64,000 nucleotides of DNA, taken from positions 25,717 through 89,716 of the forward strand of contig JBCBVV010000027.1 of the NCBI GenBank assembly GCA_039817415.1, written 5' to 3'. The first letter of the stretch is position 1, and every line of letters begins with the position of its first letter. Below the pieces are notes generated by a model, which searched no databases, was not told the DNA's origin, and was given only the letters and a program-made list of their open reading frames with translations. This DNA comes from JALEFZ01 sp039817415. Lineage in GTDB: Bacteria; Bacteroidota; Bacteroidia; J057. Of this stretch, positions 51,807 through 59,297 are shown in pieces. Position numbers and translations under genes: made by a program.

Positions 51807-53207
51807 TTAGTTTCTGCGCCCAGATCGAGAAGAAGAACTTCTTGATGGTGAAGATGATCTTGAACTAGAGCTACTTCTGTTGAAATTGCTTCTACTAGAA
51901 CTAGAGCTGCTTCTGTTGAAGTTGCTTCTGCTAGAGCTAGAACTACTTCTATTGATGTTGTTTCTACTAGAACTAGAGCTACTTCTGTTGATGTTATTTC
52001 TGCTAGAACTGCTGCTTCTGTTATAGTTGCTTCTGCTTGGCCTAGAGGAAGAATTCCTGTTGATGTTGTTTCTACTGGAATTAGTTCTATTAGGGCTTAC
52101 ATTCCTATTAGGAGAAGTATTGGTTCTGTTTCTGTTGATGTTTGAAGAAGAGTTATTTCTATTGGTAGTATTAACTCTAGTACTTCTATTAGGTCTTGAA
52201 TTGCCAGTAGAAGTTCTTCCAACATTAGAATTCACTCGAGTTGAGTTATTCAAGTTTCTGCTTGGAACAGTTCCGTTTGTATTTCTGCCTGTAGTCGTAA
52301 CCGTTCTTGATCTTGGCTCAAGGTAATTGGCTCTATTGGCACCTGCTGCTGTTCTGGCACGAGTACCGCTCTTAGGACTAGATGGTCTGGAGTTTGTCAG
52401 GGTAGGACGACCGTTGGTGTAGTTCGTTCTGCTGTTTCCAGTAGCCGTAGAGGTACGCGTTCTTGTGGATGCGTTTGCTACTCGGGTATTGTTTCTCCTC
52501 GTGTTGCTACGTGTCCATCCAGCAAGGCCAGTTGCTCCGATGGGTGGGCAATAATAGGCTCCACCTGAACCGTAGAAGTATCCTGAATTGAATCCATTAT
52601 TGAATCCATTGTTCCATCCGTTGTTGAAGCCGAATCCGGGGTTATATCCATAATAGCTTCCTACCCAAGGATTGTAATATGCAGGAGAGTTCCATCCCCA
52701 TCCAATGTTGTTTCCATAGAACCCATTGTAAAATGGATCGTTCCATACCGGTGCGGAATTCCAACCATATACTGCTCCAAATCGAGGTCTGTTCCAGTTG
52801 TACCAACCGTTTCCATACCATTGGTTCCAAGAATTGGTTCCCATGACATAGTACAAGTCATTAGAGAAGTATGGATCATAGTATCTCCAAGACTGGTTGT
52901 TGTTCTGGTTAAATCTTCTGATTCTTCTTGAGTAGAAGAAATCATCGTCGCCATAGTAATCGTTGTAGGAATCTACAGGCTGTCTGTATGCATCTGGATT
53001 GCTGTAATAGCTGTCGTAGGAATTATCAACGTAATTTTCCTGGTAAGGATCCTCGACGTTGTTATCATTCTTGGCTACAGTTGTGGTTACATCCGATGAG
53101 TTGTAGTACACATCGTCATACTCCGACGAGGAAGCATAACGAGGAGACGTACAGCTAACCAGGCTGGCCGCAAATGAACCGATCAATAATAGCTTGATAT
53201 ATTTCAT
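51807..53207 (-). CDS. Low-complexity lipoprotein with aromatic and Arg/Ser/Asn-rich regions
   Basis: A 466-residue protein. It starts with a lipoprotein signal (MKYIKLLLIGSFAASLVSC). Residues about 25-110 are acidic and Tyr-rich (DDVYYNSSD, DSYNDYYGDDDFFY). Residues about 110-235 are Tyr/Trp/Gly/Asn-rich (NQWYGNGWYNWNRP, FNNGWNNGFNNGF). From about 240 to the end it is almost only Arg, Ser, Asn and Thr, finishing with five near-identical 11-12 residue units. The last part is very basic. Composition resembles prion-like or phase-separating proteins, and a surface role binding polyanions such as DNA or polysaccharide is possible. No known domain. Own terminator downstream. Confidence 0.8.
   Translation of the reverse strand: MKYIKLLLIGSFAASLVSCTSPRYASSSEYDDVYYNSSDVTTTVAKNDNNVEDPYQENYVDNSYDSYYSNPDAYRQPVDSYNDYYGDDDFFYSRRIRRFNQNNNQSWRYYDPYFSNDLYYVMGTNSWNQWYGNGWYNWNRPRFGAVYGWNSAPVWNDPFYNGFYGNNIGWGWNSPAYYNPWVGSYYGYNPGFGFNNGWNNGFNNGFNSGYFYGSGGAYYCPPIGATGLAGWTRSNTRRNNTRVANASTRTRTSTATGNSRTNYTNGRPTLTNSRPSSPKSGTRARTAAGANRANYLEPRSRTVTTTGRNTNGTVPSRNLNNSTRVNSNVGRTSTGNSRPNRSTRVNTTNRNNSSSNINRNRTNTSPNRNVSPNRTNSSRNNINRNSSSRPSRSNYNRSSSSSRNNINRSSSSSSRNNINRSSSSSSRSNFNRSSSSSSRSNFNRSSSSSRSSSPSRSSSSRSGRRN
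51864..52037 (-). repeat. Five tandem 33-36 base coding repeats
   Basis: The units encode SRSNYNRSSSS, two copies of SRNNINRSSSSS, SRSNFNRSSSSS and SRSNFNRSSSS (residues 391-448). The DNA copies are closely similar, so copy number may vary between strains by slippage or recombination. Confidence 0.85.
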
Positions 53208-53632
53208 TTCTTTCAGTGTTGTAAAAATAGTCCTTATCAGTGGTCCTTAATTTAACGATTTATCTCTTGATGTGCCAATGCATTCATGTCTGCACTTTTA
53301 CATTCAACATTATGACGAAAAAAAACAGAAAAAGAAACATCCAATTTTCAAACGTGTCTCTTTTATGGACAAACGGGTTAAACCCGTAGGTAAAGTCTTT
53401 ATAGTATACGCAGTTTTATGGCCTAAGATACTAATAGCTTTCTAACCTGACAGACTACTTTTCCGTTAAGAATGCTAGATTGATTAGATCAATCCACACT
53501 CCTCCTGTACTTATTGATCAATATTTTTCAATTCCTGGGACAGCGATTTGTTTTCCCCTACTAGGGTTTTAATTTAGCTGCCCAAAGGCATAGGGGTATG
53601 CTCTATGCATCTATTTTTCCACATTTTTAATA
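53208..53632. other. Intergenic region between divergent lipoprotein and proS genes
   Basis: About 425 AT-rich bases without a gene that I recognise. A near-perfect palindrome, ACGGGTTAAACCCGT, lies at 53373-53387 and could be an operator or short hairpin. TATTTTTC at about 53612 resembles a -7 element for proS with one mismatch. Confidence 0.5.
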
Positions 53633-55120
53633 ATGGCAAAAGGCAATCAACTCACTTCCCGAGCGGAGAATTATGCGGATTGGTACAACGAGCTTGTCCG
53701 CAAGGCTGACCTGGCCGAAAACTCTGAGGTACGTGGCTGTATGGTCATCAAACCTTATGGGTACGCCATCTGGGAGCGCATGCAAAGTATCCTTGATGGA
53801 ATGTTCAAAGACACAGGACACGTAAACGCCTATTTCCCGCTCTTTATCCCGAAAAGCTTTCTTTCTAAAGAAGCCGACCATGTAGAGGGTTTTGCGAAAG
53901 AATGTGCTGTCGTAACCCACTACCGCCTGAAGAATGATCCAGACGGAAAAGGCGTTATTGTGGATCCTGACGCAAAGTTGGAAGAAGAATTGATTGTACG
54001 ACCGACTTCTGAAACCATCATTTGGTCTACTTATAAAAACTGGATTCAATCCTATCGCGACCTCCCCCTCCTGATCAACCAGTGGGCCAACGTCGTCCGA
54101 TGGGAATTGAGAACCAGAATGTTTCTTCGCACCGCTGAATTTCTATGGCAAGAGGGCCATACCGCCCACGCTACGGAAGCGGAAGCACGTGCTGAGGCCT
54201 TACAAATGGTCAATGTTTATGGGGATTTCGCTGAAAAAACCCTTGGCATACCGGTGATTCGTGGGGTAAAGACCGAGAGTGAGCGCTTTGCAGGTGCACT
54301 TGATACCTACACCATAGAAGGCTTGATGCAAGATGGAAAAGCCCTTCAATGTGGCACTTCTCACTTCCTAGGGCAGAATTTCGCCAAAGCATTTGACGTT
54401 ACCTTCGCCAATAAGGACAACAAGCAAGAACACGTTTGGGCTACCTCATGGGGCGTATCCACCCGTTTGATGGGAGCTTTGATCATGACACATTCAGATG
54501 ATAGTGGATTGGTCCTTCCTCCTACCCTGGCTACCCTTCAAGTAGTCTTTGTTCCCATTTACCGTAAGGACAATGAAAAGGTAGCTGTAATCGAAAAATG
54601 CCATGAGTTGGCTAGCGCATTGAAGTCGGCAGGCATTCGCGTCAAGGTGGACGATGACGATACCAAGAAACCAGGATGGAAATTCAATGAGTGGGAACTC
54701 AAAGGAGTGCCTATCAGGATTGTTATTGGGCCAAGAGATCTCGCGAATGGTAAAATGGAAATCGCGTATCGCTACACCCAGACAAAAGAAGTGGTGGATG
54801 TGCCAGACCGCATAGTAGACTTCATCCAGCCTAAACTGGAAGAGATTCAGTCTGCCATGTTTGCAAAGGCCTTGAAACATCGTGAGGACAATACCCACCA
54901 GATAGATACCTGGGACCAGTTTAAAGATGCCTTGAATGAAAAAGTTCCTGGTTTCCTAGCTGCTCCATGGGATGGAACTGCAGAAACAGAGGCTAAAATT
55001 CAGGACTTGACCAAGGCCACTATTCGTTGTATCCCAATGGATAATCCTCAGGAAGATGGGGTTGACATGTTGACCGGGAAGCCTTCCAAGCAACGCGTTC
55101 TCTTTGCTAAGGCATATTAA
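53633..55120 (+). CDS. proS: Prolyl-tRNA synthetase, archaeal/eukaryotic-like type
   Basis: A 495-residue class II synthetase that charges tRNA-Pro. It starts directly with the catalytic core (SRAENYADWYNELVRKADLAENSEVRGCMVIKPYG condensed) and has EELIVRPTSETIIW and FLRTAEFLWQEGHTAHAT (motif 2). The anticodon-binding domain follows (VVFVPIYRKDNEKVAVI), then a C-terminal zinc-type extension ending VLFAKAY. There is no editing insertion between motifs 2 and 3, as expected for the ProS type 3 found in Bacteroidota. Essential housekeeping gene. Followed by a terminator that partly overlaps the end of the next, convergent gene. Confidence 0.97.
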   Translation: MAKGNQLTSRAENYADWYNELVRKADLAENSEVRGCMVIKPYGYAIWERMQSILDGMFKDTGHVNAYFPLFIPKSFLSKEADHVEGFAKECAVVTHYRLKNDPDGKGVIVDPDAKLEEELIVRPTSETIIWSTYKNWIQSYRDLPLLINQWANVVRWELRTRMFLRTAEFLWQEGHTAHATEAEARAEALQMVNVYGDFAEKTLGIPVIRGVKTESERFAGALDTYTIEGLMQDGKALQCGTSHFLGQNFAKAFDVTFANKDNKQEHVWATSWGVSTRLMGALIMTHSDDSGLVLPPTLATLQVVFVPIYRKDNEKVAVIEKCHELASALKSAGIRVKVDDDDTKKPGWKFNEWELKGVPIRIVIGPRDLANGKMEIAYRYTQTKEVVDVPDRIVDFIQPKLEEIQSAMFAKALKHREDNTHQIDTWDQFKDALNEKVPGFLAAPWDGTAETEAKIQDLTKATIRCIPMDNPQEDGVDMLTGKPSKQRVLFAKAY

Positions 55121-55140
55121 TAGATATACAGTGTTAGAAG

Positions 55141-55170
55141 AAAGCCAGGCTAGAAGGTCTGGCTTTTTTT
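55141..55170 (+). terminator. Intrinsic terminator after proS
   Basis: AAAGCCAG (55141-55148) pairs with CTGGCTTT (55159-55166), followed by a T run. Confidence 0.85.
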
Positions 55171-55771
55171 ATGGTTCATTCCCTAATACCTTATACACCA
55201 AAGTTCCTCCACAATAGACACGACCATATCCCATTAGACAGGAACTGGACTTTTTCATGAGCAGCTTTTCTATTTTTTCATGAACCCGCCTGTTGTTGCA
55301 TGCACTGATATTGATAAATGTGAGTTCATGTTCAACCAAAATAAAAAGAAGACCTCCTTTCCTATCAACCACAGGATCATAAATAATATAGTTTCCCTGG
55401 CTTTCTTCTGGACGAAAAACCTGAGAAGGTTGAAAGCTTGTAACCTCCCAATCAGGATGTGATAAAGAAATAATCGAAGTTGAATGGAAGGAGCCTCTGG
55501 TGGACCAGACTTTAACGCGCTCAGCTTGATTAATAACCTCCTTTTTGAGAAATCCCATTCGTTCCCATACATCCTCTTTCTTGTCGCTAAATTCCTCAAA
55601 CTCCTTCTTCTCGACTGACCTAGTATCTTCCTCAACCAGCGCCAATAAATCCGTCAAGTCGCAAGAAGGCATACCAGCTTCAATCAATGGCTTGCTAAAG
55701 CCCCTAGCCAAAGGAGAATTGTACATGGGAAACAACAAGAACACAATCAGACAAAAAAGAAATTTATCCAC
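55169..55771 (-). CDS. Hypothetical exported protein
   Basis: Reading from GTG 55771 the product has 200 residues with a signal-like N-terminus (DKFLFCLIVFLLFPMYNS). The frame is open further up to an ATG at 55840, but that would overlap the start of the divergent gene and adds only AT-rich, hydrophobic codons. The mature part has a helical section (TDLLALVEEDTRSVEKKEFEEFSDKKEDVWERM) and a strand-rich end (GNYIIYDPVVDRKGGLLFILVEHELTFINISACNN) with three or more cysteines. No family recognised. It is divergent from the Rpn-like gene with about 59 bases between. Confidence 0.6.
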   Translation of the reverse strand: MDKFLFCLIVFLLFPMYNSPLARGFSKPLIEAGMPSCDLTDLLALVEEDTRSVEKKEFEEFSDKKEDVWERMGFLKKEVINQAERVKVWSTRGSFHSTSIISLSHPDWEVTSFQPSQVFRPEESQGNYIIYDPVVDRKGGLLFILVEHELTFINISACNNRRVHEKIEKLLMKKSSSCLMGYGRVYCGGTLVYKVLGNEP

Positions 55772-55830
55772 AATTATTAGTATTTTTATTAAAAATTTTA
55801 GCCCAAATACTAAAAATATTATCTTTGGAT

Positions 55831-56484
55831 ATGTCCACATCTCCTATCCACTCCCAAAAGAAAATCTCACAAGATCATGACAACATTCTTCCCTTATTCT
55901 ATCCAGAGATAGATTTCTTAACAGAAGTCGGTAAACAGTATCAGCTTCAAGATAGCTCTTTCCAACCCATTCCGAAGGCTGTTCACCCTATTTCAGATGA
56001 GTTTGAAGCCATTAGGAATGAAACAGGAGAAGAATCATGGTTAATCATTCATGCGGAGGAAAAGGCTGAAACGTCTTCTTCTTTTGAGAATAGAATGCTT
56101 GGCCACTTTAGCAGGTTATATGAGCAATATCGTACGCCCTTTGAAGCCATCGCTATAGAAATCGATCGAAACAACATTTTCCTTCAGCCCTCTTCCCAAG
56201 CGCTACACAAGGTACATCATCATTACTCTTCCTATAAAGTAAATGTATGCCCTGCCCAAAAGTTACAAGGACAAGTAAAGCCCTTCTCCTTGATCATGCT
56301 GACCTGCCTTGAGGCGTTAGGATTTGTCCAAAGAAGCAATGAATCTTTTGACAGGCAACAAAGGAGGCTTTTCAAGGAGTTATTCAAGATGGGACATGAT
56401 AAGCGCATCATCCAGCATGTGAGCAAACTGGTAAAGTTCTACGTAGGCTTTCCTGAAGGAGAATTAGAAAAGAGATTGGCCTAA
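55831..56484 (+). CDS. Diverged Rpn family (PD-(D/E)XK) nuclease-like protein
   Basis: A 217-residue protein resembling the Rpn/transposase-31 family. DNILPLFYPEIDFL replaces the usual front. ESWLIIHAEEKAE corresponds to the strand with the catalytic E-x-Q/K pair, and FENRMLGHFSRLYEQYRTPFEAIAIEID matches the helix-strand that follows in the family. The C-terminal half is helical (RRLFKELFKMGHDKRIIQHVSKLVKFYVGF), as in Bacteroidota members. Rpn proteins promote RecA-independent recombination and can restrict phage. The start is ATG 55831. Its end overlaps the DoxX-like gene by four bases on the other strand. Assignment is by pattern, moderately sure. Confidence 0.65.
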   Translation: MSTSPIHSQKKISQDHDNILPLFYPEIDFLTEVGKQYQLQDSSFQPIPKAVHPISDEFEAIRNETGEESWLIIHAEEKAETSSSFENRMLGHFSRLYEQYRTPFEAIAIEIDRNNIFLQPSSQALHKVHHHYSSYKVNVCPAQKLQGQVKPFSLIMLTCLEALGFVQRSNESFDRQQRRLFKELFKMGHDKRIIQHVSKLVKFYVGFPEGELEKRLA

Positions 56485-57239
56485 CTTATAAGCTGGATAG
56501 GTTTTCTCTTGAAGAAAAAGGACAACAGATATATTCCCAATCCCAGCCCTAGAAATACAATAAATGCGATCATCGCGTTAAGCCCGAGCTCATAAAGTTG
56601 CTTAGCTAGGGTGATGGACAAAATAGAAAGGAAAAAGCAGGCCAATACACCTAATTCCCAAAGGCTCATATCCTGACTCTTAACCAGAAATACAGCCGTT
56701 ACTGTAAAAAATATACAGCCTAAAATAGTGGCCATAGGATAAAACCACATTCCGACCACCATAGCTAAACTAGCTAAGGCCAGTAATCCAAAAGCCCAAC
56801 TTGCCTCGTCAAATAACCTAATAGAATGAGGAAGCAGCCTTTTCTCTTCTTCATATGGCCAAACCAAAACCCTTAAGCTTGGCCATTCATACAGGAGAGC
56901 TATCAAGTTGAGGAGAAGCATGAAAAAGTTGACATAGGGAGTTCCTGTCCATCCTTGTGAAAGGGTGAAGGCAAGAATAGAAATATTCATTGGAACAAGG
57001 CCGATCAACCCCAAGAGGGAGAAGCGTTGGGTAAAGATCAAAGCACCAAATAGGACTTGGGAAATGGCCACTAAGTAGCCAAATCCCGCTAGTCCATATT
57101 CTTGTAAATCTTCAATCAAGGTGGGAGGGCCAATGATCTGTCCGAAATTTCCATGGGTCAATTTGCATAAGCCAGAGGAAAAGAAGACATATCCCAAGAT
57201 CAGCCGCACCATCAATACAAAGAAGTCCTTGCGGTTCAT
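56481..57239 (-). CDS. DoxX-like membrane protein
   Basis: A 252-residue inner-membrane protein from ATG 57239. The first half fits DoxX/SURF4: VRLILGYVFFSSGLCKLTHGNFGQ, then ISQVLFGALIFTQRFSLLGLIGLVPMNISILAF with further helices. The second half adds four more hydrophobic helices of unknown kind and a short basic tail (FKRKPIQLIS). DoxX-type proteins are linked to redox and oxidative-stress membrane complexes in other bacteria; the role here is unknown. It begins one base after the stop of the CocE-type hydrolase gene, so the two are cotranscribed and probably translationally coupled. Confidence 0.75.
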   Translation of the reverse strand: MNRKDFFVLMVRLILGYVFFSSGLCKLTHGNFGQIIGPPTLIEDLQEYGLAGFGYLVAISQVLFGALIFTQRFSLLGLIGLVPMNISILAFTLSQGWTGTPYVNFFMLLLNLIALLYEWPSLRVLVWPYEEEKRLLPHSIRLFDEASWAFGLLALASLAMVVGMWFYPMATILGCIFFTVTAVFLVKSQDMSLWELGVLACFFLSILSITLAKQLYELGLNAMIAFIVFLGLGLGIYLLSFFFKRKPIQLIS

Positions 57240-57240
57240 A

Positions 57241-59145
57241 TTAGTCCCTATTTGCAGGAACAATCTCCAGTTTCACTTCCTCCCCTACTCGAACCTTACT
57301 GCTCCCATACACCTTGATATTGCTCTTAATAAAGTCTCCCTCATCGGCCATGTAGATATTCTCCAAGAACTGTTGAGGGTTTCTATCGATATAAGGAAAC
57401 CAGGTAGAATGGATCTGGATCATGATTTTATGCCCTTTTTTGAAGGTATGAAGAACATCCTGAAGGGGAAATCTTACTTCCTCTACCTTTCCTGGGGTAA
57501 ATGGCTCCGGTTTCTCGAAGCTATTTCTATACTTTCCTCTGAATACCTCAGCTCTTACCAATTGTTGGTAGCCTCCCATGTCAACATGATCGGGGGTGGC
57601 AATGGTAGCAGGTTCGTTAGCGGGATAGACATCAATCAGCTTTACGATAAAGTCTGCATCTGTCGTAGAAAGCGCCACCTTAATGGAAGCCAATATTTCT
57701 CCTGCCAAGGTCATATTATCTGTTAGCACATCAGATTCAAAGGTCAAGACATCTGGACGGCGGGAAGCATGTCTTTGGTCATCAGACATATAGGGTCTGG
57801 GTGTAAATCTAAGTGGCTCCTGCTCAGATCTGTAGGGAACAGGAGTATTGGGATCACTTACATATTCGAATACATCTTGCTCACTTCCTTCTTCGTTAAT
57901 CAATAACTTTCCGTTTTGGGCGAAGCCTAGCGTAACAGCAGGAATATTGAGAGGGGGCCATGCTTCAAACTCTTTCCACTCCTTGGTTCCTGTGTCAAAC
58001 ATAAAGGCTTCAGGAAGGGTCAGTTCTCCCTCTCCTTTCAAGTGGTGCCTGAAAAAAGGCTCTTCAACATTTTTCTGATAGAAAGTTGATAAGCTGTCTC
58101 CAAAATAAATGTGATTAACAGCCTGATAACCGTTTTCTCTTGCCCAATCACCATGGCTCCATGGACCCATGACGATGGTATTTTTCATGCCTACGTTATT
58201 TTTCTCTAGCGTTTTGTAAATGTTCAAGGGACCGTACAAATCCTCTGCATCGAACCAGCCGCCTACTGTCATAACAGCATGATCTACCTTTTTCAGGTGA
58301 GGGAGAATACTCCTCTTCTGCCAGAACTCGTCATAATTGGGGTGTTCGACTATTTGTTGCCAGAAGAAATTGTCCTCATACACCTTTTCAGTTAGGTTTT
58401 TCAAGGCTCCTACCCTTTTGTAATAATCATATCCATCCCTATTGCTCCCAAAAGCTGCCATTTTCGCAAAATCCTGATTATACCAACTTTTTGAAGTGGG
58501 TTCATCGTGTTGCTTGCCAAACACTGGAAAGGTCATGGAATAGGATTGGGTAAAAGCTCCCATGTGATGGAAATCGTCAAAATAAAAGTCTGCAATAGGT
58601 GCCTGAGGGGAAGAAGCCACTAAGGCAGGGTGGGCATCAGGAAGAGCAGCAGCTGTAAAAAAGCCCGGATAAGAAATCCCCCACTGTCCTACCTTGCCAT
58701 TGTTGTTTGCTACATTCTTAAGTAGCCATTCTATGGTATCATAGGTATCCGAACTCTCGTCAATAGCTTTCTTTTTGGAAGGTTTGTTTCCAGGAATGTT
58801 GGGACGCATGTTATCCCATTTTCCTTCGGACATCCATCTTCCTCTGACATCTTGATAAACAAAGATATAGCCTCCTTTCATCAGAAAACGAGAAGGCCCA
58901 AGGCTTTTCGGCAGGACCTCAGCTTCATAGGGTCTAATGCTGTAACAGGTACGCTTCATCAGCATGGGGTATGTCTGACTTTGATCTTTAGGAGAGTACA
59001 CAATGGTATGGAGCTTGACCCCATCCCGCATGGGGATGTCATAAATATCCTTTTTGTAGTTGTCGGCAATAAAAGCCGAATCGGTCATTTGCCCGAACAT
59101 CCACATAGGCAGGATGATAAATAGGGATAAGAGCAGATTTTTCAT
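57241..59145 (-). CDS. CocE/NonD family hydrolase (alpha-amino ester hydrolase-like)
   Basis: A 634-residue exported serine hydrolase with signal peptide (MKNLLLSLFIILPMWMFGQ). The alpha/beta hydrolase core shows VYQDVRGRWMSEG, nucleophile Ser158 in GQWGISYPGFF, acid Asp in GGWFDAEDLYG and His in MGPWSHGDW. A jelly-roll C-terminal domain follows (from about residue 450, with VYPANEP and HSTWFPYIDRNPQ). The family covers X-Pro dipeptidyl peptidases, cocaine esterase and alpha-amino acid ester hydrolases; the GxSYxG form and export fit the last group. Likely use: peptide or ester scavenging in the periplasm. First gene of a two-gene unit with the DoxX-like gene. Confidence 0.92.
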   Translation of the reverse strand: MKNLLLSLFIILPMWMFGQMTDSAFIADNYKKDIYDIPMRDGVKLHTIVYSPKDQSQTYPMLMKRTCYSIRPYEAEVLPKSLGPSRFLMKGGYIFVYQDVRGRWMSEGKWDNMRPNIPGNKPSKKKAIDESSDTYDTIEWLLKNVANNNGKVGQWGISYPGFFTAAALPDAHPALVASSPQAPIADFYFDDFHHMGAFTQSYSMTFPVFGKQHDEPTSKSWYNQDFAKMAAFGSNRDGYDYYKRVGALKNLTEKVYEDNFFWQQIVEHPNYDEFWQKRSILPHLKKVDHAVMTVGGWFDAEDLYGPLNIYKTLEKNNVGMKNTIVMGPWSHGDWARENGYQAVNHIYFGDSLSTFYQKNVEEPFFRHHLKGEGELTLPEAFMFDTGTKEWKEFEAWPPLNIPAVTLGFAQNGKLLINEEGSEQDVFEYVSDPNTPVPYRSEQEPLRFTPRPYMSDDQRHASRRPDVLTFESDVLTDNMTLAGEILASIKVALSTTDADFIVKLIDVYPANEPATIATPDHVDMGGYQQLVRAEVFRGKYRNSFEKPEPFTPGKVEEVRFPLQDVLHTFKKGHKIMIQIHSTWFPYIDRNPQQFLENIYMADEGDFIKSNIKVYGSSKVRVGEEVKLEIVPANRD

Positions 59146-59240
59146 GTAGGTTAGATTAAAGACTAAATCAGAGGCATCAAGATATTTGAATTCAACCTAC
59201 AATTAAAATCGTTTATCGAGACTTAAATAGAGGACATATA

Positions 59241-59265
59241 AAAAAACCACCCCATTAAGGGGTGG
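59241..59265 (-). terminator. Intrinsic terminator after the lamin-tail gene
   Basis: CCACCCC (59247-59253) pairs with GGGGTGG (59259-59265) around ATTAA; on the minus strand a T run follows. Confidence 0.85.
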
Positions 59266-59297
59266 CTTCATGACAGGGGTTGGCTGAGGTATTTCGC

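Noticed and set aside
53627..54049. 140-codon minus-strand frame over the start of proS
   Set aside because: Antisense to conserved synthetase sequence.
57121..57726. 201-codon plus-strand frame opposite the CocE and DoxX genes
   Set aside because: It runs antisense to two well-supported genes and its translation has no domain, signal or sensible composition.
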